A stretch of 64,000 bases of DNA from Micromonospora_E sp048060115 (GTDB lineage: Bacteria > Actinomycetota > Actinomycetes > Mycobacteriales > Micromonosporaceae), in contig NZ_JBHMIM010000006.1 in assembly GCF_048060115.1 (NCBI RefSeq), positions 62,001 through 126,000 of the forward strand, given 5' to 3'. This document shows positions 26,424 to 37,315 of the stretch, in pieces. The position numbers and the translations under genes are program-made. The stretch's first letter is position 1; each line of letters opens with the position of its first letter. Below the pieces are notes generated by a model. The model made no database searches. It saw only the letters and a program-made list of their open reading frames with translations, and was not told the origin of the DNA.

Positions 26424-27659
26424 TCACCTCTTGTCCGTACCTTGTCGCGGCCCGGCCGACTGCTCCTCGTTGCGACGCAGTCGGGCGGTGAAGCGTTCCC
26501 GGTCGGCGGCGGGGGTGTTCGCCGCGAGGGTACGCAGCGCGGCCTGCGCCGACTCGTCAACGGTAGCCGGCACGACGACCTCGACGGTGACCAGGAGATC
26601 ACCCGCGGTACCGTCCCGGCGGGAAACGCCCTTGCCCCGAGCCCGCAAGGTGCGCCCACTCGGAGTGCCGGGCTGCACCCTCAGGGTGACAGCGCCGTCC
26701 ATCGTCGGTACCCGCAGGTCGGTGCCGAGCACCGCCTCGGCAATGGTGATCGGCACGGTCAACGTCAGGTCGTCGCCGGTGCGGCCGAACAGCTCGTCGC
26801 CGCGCACCTTGACCAGTACGAACAGGTCGCCGGCCGGACCACCCCGGTCACCCGGCTCGCCGCGGCCGGCCAGCCGGATCCGCTGCCCGTCGGCGACACC
26901 GGGCGGGAAGCGGACGTTCAACGTCCTGGTCTTCGTAACCCCACCGGTGCCGTGACACTCCGGGCATTTCTCGTCGACGATGGTGCCCACGCCCTGGCAG
27001 TCCTTACACGGCTCGGAGAAGCTGAACGACCCCTGGTTTCGGGTGGTCAGCCCGGCACCCGAGCAGGTGGGGCAGGTCCGCGGCACCGTACCCGGCTTGG
27101 CGCCGTTGCCCTGGCAGGTGTCGCAGACCCCGGGGGCCCGCAGGCTCAGTGGCAGGGTGGTGCCGCGAACGGCCGCGGCGAAGTCCAGCACCACCTCGGC
27201 CTCGACGTCACGCCCCCGGGCCGGGCCCCGGGCACGTGTCCCGCCCGGGCCGCCGGAGAAGATCGAGCTGAAGATGTCCGAGAATCCGGCACCACCGAAC
27301 CGCCGGTCCCCAGCACTGGCACCCGCGCCACCGGCACCGCCCGCACCACCGAATCCGCCGAACAGGTCGGACGGGTCGAAACCGCCGCCCGGACCGCGCG
27401 CACCCCGGCGGAACGCGCCCGAACCGAACAGCGAGCGCATCTCGTCGTACTCCTTGCGCTTGCGGTCGTCGGCGAGCACGTTGTACGCCTCGGAAACCGC
27501 CTTGAACCGCTCCTCCGCGGCGTGGTTGCCGGGGTTGTGGTCGGGGTGCAACTCGCGGGCGAGCTTGCGGTACGCCTTCTTGATGTCGTCGGTGGGAGCC
27601 GCCTTGGGCACCCCCAGTACGGCGTAGAAGTCCTTCTCCAGCCAGTCCTTGGAACTCAC
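26424..27659 (-). CDS. dnaJ: DnaJ cochaperone
   Basis: A 411-residue protein; AGAGGGA precedes the GTG at 27659 (VSSKDWLEKDFY). Domains: J domain with HPD near residue 39, a Gly/Phe-rich linker (to about 140), four CxxCxGxG zinc motifs (CDTCQGNG, CPTCSGAG, CKDCQGVG, CPECHGTG) and the C-terminal substrate-binding region. It stimulates DnaK ATPase and delivers clients. This is the operon-linked DnaJ1 type. It lies 193 bp downstream of grpE. Confidence 0.95.
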   Translation of the reverse strand: MSSKDWLEKDFYAVLGVPKAAPTDDIKKAYRKLARELHPDHNPGNHAAEERFKAVSEAYNVLADDRKRKEYDEMRSLFGSGAFRRGARGPGGGFDPSDLFGGFGGAGGAGGAGASAGDRRFGGAGFSDIFSSIFSGGPGGTRARGPARGRDVEAEVVLDFAAAVRGTTLPLSLRAPGVCDTCQGNGAKPGTVPRTCPTCSGAGLTTRNQGSFSFSEPCKDCQGVGTIVDEKCPECHGTGGVTKTRTLNVRFPPGVADGQRIRLAGRGEPGDRGGPAGDLFVLVKVRGDELFGRTGDDLTLTVPITIAEAVLGTDLRVPTMDGAVTLRVQPGTPSGRTLRARGKGVSRRDGTAGDLLVTVEVVVPATVDESAQAALRTLAANTPAADRERFTARLRRNEEQSAGPRQGTDKR

Positions 27660-27852
27660 GCTGTCCCTCTCCCGCACGTCGCCGAACCGCCGCCATCACC
27701 CCAACCACCGGCAACCGCCCCAACCATCGGCGATCGCCGTACCGCACGTCGCCGGGTGCGGCCGTCGGCCCGTGTCCCGCCGTCCGGCGGCGGGACACTC
27801 ACGGTGTCCCGCCGCCGGAAACGGTGCCCGACCCATCGGCCACCGGCACCTG

Positions 27853-28830
27853 TCATTCCGGGTCGGCGACCGCCACCAGTGCGGCCCGCAGCAGCCGGTC
27901 GCCGAGCAGGTAGCCCCGCCGCATCACGTCGACACAGGTCGGCTCGGTGACCTCCGCGGACGTCAGGTGCGCGACCGCCTCGTGCCGGGTGGGATCGAAC
28001 GGGTCGCCCTTCTCACCGAACGGCGTCAGCCCGAACTTGCCGAGCGCCGCGCTGAGCTGCTCGGCGACGGTGCCGAACGGACCGACCAGATCGCCGTGCT
28101 CCCGGGCCCGGTCCAGATCGTCCAGGATCGGCAGCAGCGCGGCCAGTACCGCGCCGGTGGCCTGCTCGGACGACAGTCCCTTGTCCCGGTCGACCCGTTT
28201 GCGGTAGTTGGCGTACTCGGCGGTCACCCGCTGCAGGTCACGGGTGCGTTCGTCGAGCTCGGACCGCAACGCCGCCAACTCGGCACCGAGCGGTGCGGTG
28301 CCGGGGGTGGACTCCACCGGCTCCCGCCCGGCAGGCGCCTCGGCGGACTCGACCACCTCACCGACGACCGGCTCGTCGACCACGGCCGCGTCTGCCGTGT
28401 CCGGCTCGCTGGCCGGACCGGTGGCACCGGACGCCGTCGCGCCAGACGCGGCGGCGCCGGACGCGCTGGCAGCTGGCTCAGGCGTTGGCTTCGGCTTCGG
28501 CGTTGGCTTCGGCGTTGGCTTTGCCGACGCGCCCGGGTCGGGCCGCGCCGACGCATCCGAACCGGTGCCGGCCGACCCGCCAGCGGTGTTGCCATTGGCT
28601 TGCGCGCTCACTGGCTCCTCCTCCGGGCCTTCCTGGCCCGATCGGGCGTGCCGCCCGACCGGGCGATGCTCGGTGGCAGTTGCCGCATCAGCCGGGTCGG
28701 TCGCCGCATGACGAGCGGCCCGGGTGCGAGTCCCGGTCGGATCGATCCGGCGCTTGTCCCGGATCACCAGACGCTCCGCCCCCGGCGATTCCGCCGGGTC
28801 GCGGTCGGTGGCCCGTGGCTTGCTCGTCAT
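27853..28830 (-). CDS. grpE: GrpE nucleotide exchange factor with long disordered N-terminus
   Basis: 325 residues from the ATG at 28830 (GAGG 8 nt upstream). The N-terminal 190 or so residues are low-complexity, but they hold VIRDKRRIDPTG, which is conserved in actinobacterial GrpE and supports this start. The GrpE core follows: LQRVTAEYANYRKRVDRD coiled coil, then DDLDRAREHGDLVGPF and the beta domain ending LGDRLLRAALVAVADPE. A second strong site, GGAGGAGGAG before the GTG at 28611, could yield a 252-residue form. Between them lies a KPTPKPTPKPKPTPEP stretch. It is the second gene of the dnaK operon. Confidence 0.93.
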   Translation of the reverse strand: MTSKPRATDRDPAESPGAERLVIRDKRRIDPTGTRTRAARHAATDPADAATATEHRPVGRHARSGQEGPEEEPVSAQANGNTAGGSAGTGSDASARPDPGASAKPTPKPTPKPKPTPEPAASASGAAASGATASGATGPASEPDTADAAVVDEPVVGEVVESAEAPAGREPVESTPGTAPLGAELAALRSELDERTRDLQRVTAEYANYRKRVDRDKGLSSEQATGAVLAALLPILDDLDRAREHGDLVGPFGTVAEQLSAALGKFGLTPFGEKGDPFDPTRHEAVAHLTSAEVTEPTCVDVMRRGYLLGDRLLRAALVAVADPE

Positions 28831-28897
28831 GCGAAAACCTCGCTCCGTGCTGCGGTTCGAGGGAAGATCATCACTGGTCCTCGGCCTCGACGGGGAC

Positions 28898-30853
<1,956 letters not shown>

Positions 30854-30919
30854 AGTCGCTTCCTCGCTTCGTTCGTAGAGCAGGTGCCGGGGCACCGCCC
30901 CGCCGTACACCCACCGTAA

Positions 30920-30940
30920 GTTGAGTGGACCTGACTCAAT
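30920..30940 (-). promoter_or_regulatory. HAIR element and putative promoter of the dnaK operon
   Basis: GTTGAGT-N7-ACTCAAT matches the HAIR consensus except for the outermost base on each side. On the minus strand a TTGACG box followed 16 nt later by CAGTAT lies just upstream and partly overlaps it, a plausible promoter that bound HspR would block. Additional half-sites (TTGACTCAACC) lie at about 30968-30982. Confidence 0.8.
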
Positions 30941-31106
30941 ACTGCCACGATAGTCGGCTCCGTCAAGTCAGGTTGAGTCAAGGACACGCAACTACTGCCC
31001 TCAACTGCACCGACAGCCCGTCCAGACCAGGGAGAACCATGCCGCAACGAGCCACGCCGGGCCGGTTCAGGTTGTCTGACATGCATAGATCAGGCACGCT
31101 CTACCC

Positions 31107-33038
31107 GTGACCACGCAGGGCGGACCGGCCGCGCCCAGCCACGGCGCACCGGCGCTGCCCGATGCGCTCGCCCGACTACGCTCAGCAATCGCCGCCATGG
31201 CGTACCCGCTCGACCTGCCCTCCGCCGAGGAGGCCCAGGCAGTCGGCAGCGGACTGATCGCCCAACTGGACGACTACCTGCTGCCCCGGCTCGTCCGACT
31301 CGACGCCCCGCTACTCGTCGTCGTCGGCGGGTCCACCGGTGCCGGCAAGTCGACACTGGTCAACAGCCTGGTCCGGGCCCGGGTCAGCGCCACCGGTGTG
31401 TTGCGCCCCACCACCCGGTCGCCGGTGCTGGTCAGCCACCCGGCCGACGCCGCCTGGTTCCGCCAGGGCGACCTGCTACCCGGGCTCACCCGGACCGCCG
31501 GCCCGACCGACGCCCCGGACTCGCTGCAACTCGTCTCCGCCCCGGCGCTGCCGCCCGGTCTGGCCTTCCTCGACGCCCCGGACATCGACTCGGTCGTCGA
31601 CGCCAACCGGGCACTCGCGGTACAGCTGCTGGCCGCCGCCGACCTGTGGTTGTTCGTCACCACCGCCGCCCGGTACGCCGACGCCGTCCCCTGGCAGCTG
31701 CTGCAGACCGCCCAACTGCGCGGCACGATGATCGCGCTCGCCCTCGACCGGGTGCCCCCCGAAGCGATCGCCGAGATCACCGACCACCTGCAGGAGATGC
31801 TCACCGGTCACGACCTCGGCGAGGTGCCGATCTTCGTCGTGCCGGAGACGCTGGTGGACGGCCAGGGCCTGCTGCCGGAGCTGGCCACCGCGCAGTTGCG
31901 GGAATGGTTCGGGCGACTCGCCGGCGACTCCACCGCCCGCGCCGCGGTGGTCCGGCAGACCCTCGACGGGGCGCTGAGCGCGCTCGGGCCCGCCGTCGAC
32001 GGGCTGGCCGCCGCCGACGACGATCAACTCGCCGCGGCCCGCAGCCTCACCGACCGGGTCCGCTCCGCGTACCGGGGGGCGACCCGCCACGCCGAGCAGG
32101 CGGTCCAGGACGGCCGGCTGCTCCGTGGCGAAGTCCTCGGCCGCTGGCAGGACTTCGTGGGCACCGGCGAACTGTTCCGCTCCATGGAGGCCCGGGTCGG
32201 CCGAGTCCGGGACCGGATCGTCAGCGCCGTGACCGGTCGCCCGGCACCTGCCAGCCAGCTGCGGACCGCGATCGAGTCCCAGCTGGTCACGGTGATCCGG
32301 GGCGCCGCAGCCGAGGCCGCGGAGACCGCGCAACTCGGCTGGCGCGCCCACCCCGCCGGTGCCGCACTGCTCACCGCCGAGCTCGGCTACCCCTCGGCCG
32401 ACCTGCCGCAACGCGCCGAACGTCTGGTCCGCGAGTGGCAACGCGACGTGCTCGAACTGGTCCGCGCCGAGGCCGGTGACAAGCGGTTCGTGGCCCGGAC
32501 CGCCGCGTACGCGGTGAACGCCACCGGTCTCGCGGTCATGATCGCGGTCTTCGCGTCGACCGCGTTCATCCCCACCGGCCTGGAGGTCGCCGCCGCCGGC
32601 GGGACCACGGTCGCCGCGCAGAAGGTCCTTGAAGCGATCTTCGGCGACCAGGCGATCCGCAGCCTCGCCAACCGCTCCCGGGCCGGTCTGCTGCACCGCA
32701 TCCGCGCGCTGCTGGACGAGGAAGCCGACCGCTACCTGCGGCTGATCGGCGCCACCGGGATCGCGGCGGAGTCCGTCGAGACCGACGCCGAGACGCCCGG
32801 CGATCGGCTGCGCATCGCCGCCGTCGAGGTCGAACAGGCCCGCACCGCCGCCAACCTGAGCAGCGGTACGCCGTACCAGCTGCCGGGCACCGGCCCGACG
32901 GCACCCGGACAAGACGCGGTCACACCCGGGTCCACCGACCCGATGCCACCGGTATCCGCCGACCTGATGCCACCGGCCGCCGGCACGGCAGGTCCACTGG
33001 CCGGACCCGCCGGCCCGCCACCGGGAGCGGTCGCGTGA
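31107..33038 (+). CDS. dynamin-like/YfjP-type GTPase, first of a coupled pair
   Basis: A 643-residue protein starting at the GTG at 31107. The G-domain has P-loop GGSTGAGKST near residue 74, a switch/G3 motif FLDAPDIDS, and no normal NKxD (LALDRVPPEA sits where G4 is expected). A long helical region follows with one or two hydrophobic segments near residues 466-490, and a Pro-rich tail. The architecture fits bacterial dynamin-family GTPases. The stop overlaps the next gene's GTG (GTGA at 33035-33038). The arrangement recalls tandem dynA-dynB of Streptomyces sporulation septation, but orthology is not shown. Confidence 0.78.
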   Translation: MTTQGGPAAPSHGAPALPDALARLRSAIAAMAYPLDLPSAEEAQAVGSGLIAQLDDYLLPRLVRLDAPLLVVVGGSTGAGKSTLVNSLVRARVSATGVLRPTTRSPVLVSHPADAAWFRQGDLLPGLTRTAGPTDAPDSLQLVSAPALPPGLAFLDAPDIDSVVDANRALAVQLLAAADLWLFVTTAARYADAVPWQLLQTAQLRGTMIALALDRVPPEAIAEITDHLQEMLTGHDLGEVPIFVVPETLVDGQGLLPELATAQLREWFGRLAGDSTARAAVVRQTLDGALSALGPAVDGLAAADDDQLAAARSLTDRVRSAYRGATRHAEQAVQDGRLLRGEVLGRWQDFVGTGELFRSMEARVGRVRDRIVSAVTGRPAPASQLRTAIESQLVTVIRGAAAEAAETAQLGWRAHPAGAALLTAELGYPSADLPQRAERLVREWQRDVLELVRAEAGDKRFVARTAAYAVNATGLAVMIAVFASTAFIPTGLEVAAAGGTTVAAQKVLEAIFGDQAIRSLANRSRAGLLHRIRALLDEEADRYLRLIGATGIAAESVETDAETPGDRLRIAAVEVEQARTAANLSSGTPYQLPGTGPTAPGQDAVTPGSTDPMPPVSADLMPPAAGTAGPLAGPAGPPPGAVA

Positions 33039-34780
33039 CCGGCTTCCTCGACCGGGTCCGCGAAGCGGTACGCGGCGAGCCCCGGGTCGACGCCGACCGG
33101 CTGGTCGACCGGCTCGACGCCCTCGGCGGATTCCTGCGCGCCGTCGACGGCCGAATCCCCGACGAACAGCTCGGCGCGGCGCGAACCCTGGTCGAACGGG
33201 CCGGCGGCCGGTTGGCACTGTCCCGGGAGCACACCGTGGTGGCGCTGGCCGGTGCCACCGGCAGCGGCAAGTCGAGCATCTTCAACACCCTGGCGGGGAT
33301 GAGCCTGTCCCCGGTCGGGGTCCGCCGCCCCACCACCGGGTACGCGCACGCCTGCGTCTGGGGGGCGGACGACGGAGCGACCGAACTGCTGGACTGGGTC
33401 GGGGTCCTGCCCCGGCACCGGTTCGTCCGGGAGAGCGCACTCGACGGCGGCGACGAAGCCGCCCTGCACGGGTTGATCCTGCTCGACCTGCCCGACTTCG
33501 ATTCCGTCGAGTACGGCCACCGGCTGGAGGTGGACCGGTTGCTGGGCCTGGTCGATCTGGTGGTCTGGGTGGTCGACCCGCAGAAGTACGCCGACCGGGT
33601 GATCCATCGCAACTACCTCGGGGAGTTCCGCCGAAACCGGGACGTCACCGTGGTGGTACTCAACCAGGCCGACCGGCTCGAACCGGCCGAACTGTCCCGG
33701 CTGCTCACCGACCTGCGTCGGTTGCTCGACGCCGACGCACTGGACGGAATCCCGCTGATGGCCGCCTCGGCGCTCGTCCCGGCCTCACTGACCGAACTGC
33801 GGGGGTTGCTGGAGCGTACGGTGACCGCCCGGCAGGCGGCCCTGCGCCGGCTCAACGGCGACCTCGACGTGGTCACCGAACAGTTGGCGGTGCTGGTCGG
33901 CACGACGCGCGCCGAGGAGGACGTCAACCGGGGCAGCGTACGCCGGCTCAGCTCCGCGTTGGCGGCCGCCGCCGCGGTGCCGACCGTGGCCGAGGCGGTC
34001 GAGTCGGCGTACCGGCACCGGGCCGCTGCCGCGACCGGCTGGCCGCTCACCCGCGCCTGGCGCAGGCTGCGACCGGATCCGCTGCTGCGGCTGCATCTGC
34101 TGGGCTCCCGGCAGGTCGATGGGCGCCACATGCGGGCGGAATCGGTCGCAGCGGCGGCCGAAGCGGGCCACCGGGGGTCGGGTCCGGAGCCGGTCCCGCT
34201 ACCGCTGACCTCGCTGCCGGCGCCGACCGCCGCCCAACGCGCCGCCGTCGACCTGGCGATACGCGGCCTTGTCGATCAGGCCGGGAGCCGGCTGCCAGTG
34301 CCGTGGCCGGCCGCGGTGACCGCCGCGGCCCGGTCGCAGGCGGCCGAGTTGCCGGATGCCCTCGACCGGGCGGTCGGCGGCACCGAGTTGAATCTGGCCG
34401 GTCGGCCGTTGTGGTGGCGGCTGGTCGGCGCGCTGCAGTGGCTGTTGACCGCCACGGCGCTCGTCGGCCTCGGCTGGCTGCTGATCGGGTTCGTCATCCG
34501 TACGCTGGGTCTGCCTGCGTTGGAGTATCCGACCCTCGGCGCGCTTCCGGTGCCGACCGGGCTGCTGCTCGGCGGCCTGCTCGGCGGGATCGGGCTCAGC
34601 CTGCTCATCCGGCCGGTGACCGGCTGGGCCGCCCGGCGGGCCCGGCGACGCGCCGAGGACCGGCTCACCGAGGCGGTGACCGAGGTGGCCCGCCGGCATG
34701 TGGTCGAGCCGGTACGCGAGGTGCTGGCCGCGTACGGCGACGCCCGGGATGCCTTGGAACACGCCCGGTCGACACGCTGA
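33035..34780 (+). CDS. dynamin-like GTPase with two TM segments, second of the pair
   Basis: A 581-residue protein. P-loop GATGSGKSS is near residue 73, G3 is LLDLPDFDSVEYGH, and a G4-like NQAD replaces NKxD (VVVLNQADRL). Two membrane segments lie near residues 470-490 and 508-528, followed by a basic tail (ARRARRRAEDRL). Membrane anchoring plus a large G-domain suggest a membrane-remodelling or membrane-tethering role as a heteromer with the preceding GTPase. It is translationally coupled to that gene. It could alternatively be a YfjP-type GTPase of unknown role. Confidence 0.78.
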   Translation: MTGFLDRVREAVRGEPRVDADRLVDRLDALGGFLRAVDGRIPDEQLGAARTLVERAGGRLALSREHTVVALAGATGSGKSSIFNTLAGMSLSPVGVRRPTTGYAHACVWGADDGATELLDWVGVLPRHRFVRESALDGGDEAALHGLILLDLPDFDSVEYGHRLEVDRLLGLVDLVVWVVDPQKYADRVIHRNYLGEFRRNRDVTVVVLNQADRLEPAELSRLLTDLRRLLDADALDGIPLMAASALVPASLTELRGLLERTVTARQAALRRLNGDLDVVTEQLAVLVGTTRAEEDVNRGSVRRLSSALAAAAAVPTVAEAVESAYRHRAAAATGWPLTRAWRRLRPDPLLRLHLLGSRQVDGRHMRAESVAAAAEAGHRGSGPEPVPLPLTSLPAPTAAQRAAVDLAIRGLVDQAGSRLPVPWPAAVTAAARSQAAELPDALDRAVGGTELNLAGRPLWWRLVGALQWLLTATALVGLGWLLIGFVIRTLGLPALEYPTLGALPVPTGLLLGGLLGGIGLSLLIRPVTGWAARRARRRAEDRLTEAVTEVARRHVVEPVREVLAAYGDARDALEHARSTR

Positions 34781-34850
34781 GCGGCTAGGCGTGGCCGACC
34801 TGTAACGCGCTGGTGATGCCCTACGCCACGGCACAGCGTAGGGTCGATTC

Positions 34851-36074
34851 ATGGCCACGCCTGATACCCCCTACGACGCGGTGCTCGCCGCCGCCCGTGA
34901 CGTGACCAAGTTGGAGTGCGCCCTCGACGCGGAGATGCTCGGTGCCGCGTTGCTGGGCAGCGTCTACTCGGTAGCCGAGACCGACCGGGCGGACGCGGTC
35001 CGCGAGTTCGTGGGTGGCTTCCTCTCCGCCACCGCCCGCCGCCGCACCGCCGCCGCCGCCACCATCCGCACCGTTTTCGCCCATCTCGTGCCGGAGGCGA
35101 CCGGTGCCGCCGACGTCAAGACCGGCAAGCTCGTCCCGGCCTGGGCCGGCCAGCTGGGCCGGGTCCGACTGACCGGCAGCTACGCCTACGGCGACGTGTA
35201 CGGCGACCAGACGTCCTACCTCGCAACCTTCGCCTACGACGACGAACTCGGCGGCCCGGAGCACGCGGTGGTGGCGCTGGTCGACCACAACATCGGCATC
35301 ACCAAGGACGTGTTCGTCGGCGGTCCCGCCGAACGAATCCTCGGCCAGGTCCGCCAGATGTGCGTCAACGACGAGCTGACGTGGTTCCGGGAGGAGGATC
35401 CCGGGGTGCTGCGCGGTGAGGTGAGCCGGCATCTGACGATCACCGACGGGCTGGGCGAGTTGCCCAGCGAAGGATCGCTGGCTACCGACCGGGCACTGGT
35501 GGGCGCGCGACTCGCGGTGCTTCCGGCCCCGGCTTCGGTGCAGGCACCGACACTGGACGACCCGATTCCGGCCGAGCGGCGGACCATCCTGGTACGCGAG
35601 TTCCTCGCCTCCGCCGAGGCAAGGCGGTTCGGCCTGGACGCTACCGGCACTCCGGATCTGGCTTCGCTGCACTTCTGCCTGAGCCTGGTGCTCGACCACT
35701 CGGCCAGCCTGCTGGATCCCGACCCGCTCAGGTGGAGTCCGGCCGTCGCCGGCATGTTCCTGCTCGACTGGGTGCACCGGCGCGCGGTGCTGGACATCGA
35801 CGACGCGGCGATGCTGCCCGGCGTGGTCCGGGGTTGGGCCGCGTACGCCGGTCGGCAGCGCGGCCTGCCTGCGGCGGCGATCACCCAGACCGACGACACG
35901 ATCGCCGAGCTGGTGCCGGAATTCGTCCGGCTCTACACCACCGGGGAGCGGCGTAGCCCGGCTACCGCGGCGGTCGCCCAGCTCATCGCCGACGGTGTCG
36001 ATCTCAGCAACCCTGAGGCCCTGGACTCGTGGATCGAGGCGAACCGCCAGCGACTCACCGACGACCCGAGCTGA
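34851..36074 (+). CDS. conserved hypothetical protein, 407 residues
   Basis: The ATG at 34851 opens MATPDTPYDAVLAAARDVT. It is soluble and mainly helical. The middle contains VRLTGSYAYGDVYGDQTSYLATFAYDDELGGPEHAVVALVDHNIGITKDVFVG, followed by a Cys/Trp-containing loop. No catalytic motif is recognised. It starts 70 bp after the GTPase pair in the same direction and could be cotranscribed. Its 3' end overlaps the convergent gene by 20 bp. Confidence 0.72.
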   Translation: MATPDTPYDAVLAAARDVTKLECALDAEMLGAALLGSVYSVAETDRADAVREFVGGFLSATARRRTAAAATIRTVFAHLVPEATGAADVKTGKLVPAWAGQLGRVRLTGSYAYGDVYGDQTSYLATFAYDDELGGPEHAVVALVDHNIGITKDVFVGGPAERILGQVRQMCVNDELTWFREEDPGVLRGEVSRHLTITDGLGELPSEGSLATDRALVGARLAVLPAPASVQAPTLDDPIPAERRTILVREFLASAEARRFGLDATGTPDLASLHFCLSLVLDHSASLLDPDPLRWSPAVAGMFLLDWVHRRAVLDIDDAAMLPGVVRGWAAYAGRQRGLPAAAITQTDDTIAELVPEFVRLYTTGERRSPATAAVAQLIADGVDLSNPEALDSWIEANRQRLTDDPS

Positions 36075-36855
36075 CCGCAGCCGGCCGGGTGGTCGGGCAA
36101 CTGGCCTCCGGTTCGACAGTGGGGGCGGGGTCGACGTCCGGGGTCGGTGACGGATCGACCTGCGGGTCGGCATCGGGGTCCGGCGACGGGTCAGGGTTCG
36201 GGCGCGGGGCCGGGTCGGGGTCCGGCGACGGGTCGGCCTCCGCACCGGTCCCCGGGTCGGCCTCCGCACCGGTCCCCGGGTCGGGGTCCGGGTCGGCGTC
36301 CGGGTCCGGGTCGGCGTCCGGGTCCGGGGACGGATCGGGGTCCGGGGATGGATCTCCCTCCGCACCGGTCCCCGGGTCGACATCCGGATTCGCGTCGGTA
36401 GCCGGCGGCGGATCCGTCGCTGGCGGTGCGGCCGAGGGTGGCGGTTCGGCCGAGGGTGGCAGCGATTCATCAGCGGGATCCGCGACGACCGGTCCGATCA
36501 GTGCCGGTGCCCCATCCGATGGTGATTCGCCGTACTCGCGTGGGTTCGTCACCAGAACCGGTCCGACCCAGCCATCGGCGGCCGCACGGGACCCGTCACC
36601 ACCGGCCGGCTCCGGAGGCAGCTGCGGTGGCGGCGGAATCGGATGCACGACGACCGGCCCATCGCGCGGCAGGCCGATCAGCGGCACGGTCCCGGCGACC
36701 CGGCCTTCGCCGATCACGGTCGCCGAGCCGGCACCGAGAGTCGCCAGCATGGGCAACGATGCGGTCAGCACCAGCAACGCCACGATCAAGGCGAACCGCC
36801 GGGCCGGGCCGCCCAATCCGGCGGTCCGGGCTGCGGGATACTGCGGCAGCACCAC
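36055..36855 (-). CDS. membrane-anchored Asp/Pro-repeat protein
   Basis: A 266-residue protein; GAGGAG lies about 7 nt before the GTG at 36855. Residues 20-43 form a signal-anchor (RRFALIVALLVLTASLPMLAT). The rest is predicted extracytoplasmic and disordered: Pro-rich first, then about 110 residues of DPDPDADPDP, GTGAEADP and SPDPDP units, giving a highly acidic surface. The opposite strand also has a long open frame (Ser/Gly-rich), but it lacks a ribosome binding site and a sensible N-terminus. Repeat-rich DNA spans roughly 36120-36400. Confidence 0.65.
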   Translation of the reverse strand: MVLPQYPAARTAGLGGPARRFALIVALLVLTASLPMLATLGAGSATVIGEGRVAGTVPLIGLPRDGPVVVHPIPPPPQLPPEPAGGDGSRAAADGWVGPVLVTNPREYGESPSDGAPALIGPVVADPADESLPPSAEPPPSAAPPATDPPPATDANPDVDPGTGAEGDPSPDPDPSPDPDADPDPDADPDPDPGTGAEADPGTGAEADPSPDPDPAPRPNPDPSPDPDADPQVDPSPTPDVDPAPTVEPEASCPTTRPAAVSSGRR

Positions 36856-37315
36856 AGTTGATCTCCTCGTCGGTCTGGCCTCGCCACCGGTGGACCACCG
36901 ATCGCCGACCCTGGATACATCCTGAAGTAGTGACAGAAAGTTTTCCAGTTCAATACATCGTGTTATCAGAACCGGGCGGATGAGTCACTCTCGGCCGAAC
37001 GCAGCGCAGGGCTACAACTTCCACGCAACGTGGACATCGCAGTTTCATGTCCGGACCGACCTATGACGCCCCTCACCTTCAATGCGAACATGGACCGGAC
37101 GGCACCGCAGCCGCCGCCTCCGCCTCTACCGCGGCGGGCGCGACTCGATGCCGCCCCTCCCGGACCGGGGTCCGTCGGATTCCGGACCGTGCCGCGCGGC
37201 AACCCTCACCCGGGCCAAGCGCGGTGAGAGGACCTACGTCGGCAGCAGCCGACCGTAGGACGAGCTGCGCGGTCGGGACACCCCCGCTGCCACGCACACA
37301 CGATGGGAGAGACGG
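36856..37315. other. 460-bp intergenic region before the bkd operon
   Basis: No gene is supported here. Its left part (about 36915-36970) is unusually AT-rich for this genome and probably holds promoters. An imperfect inverted repeat, CCTACGTCGGC at 37233-37243 with GCCGACCGTAGG at 37248-37259, lies 57 bp before bkdA and is a candidate operator. Confidence 0.5.

Noticed and set aside
36029..36925. Ser/Gly-rich plus-strand frame
   Set aside because: It lacks a ribosome binding site and overlaps the gene ending at 36074; the minus-strand frame has GAGGAG and a signal-anchor.
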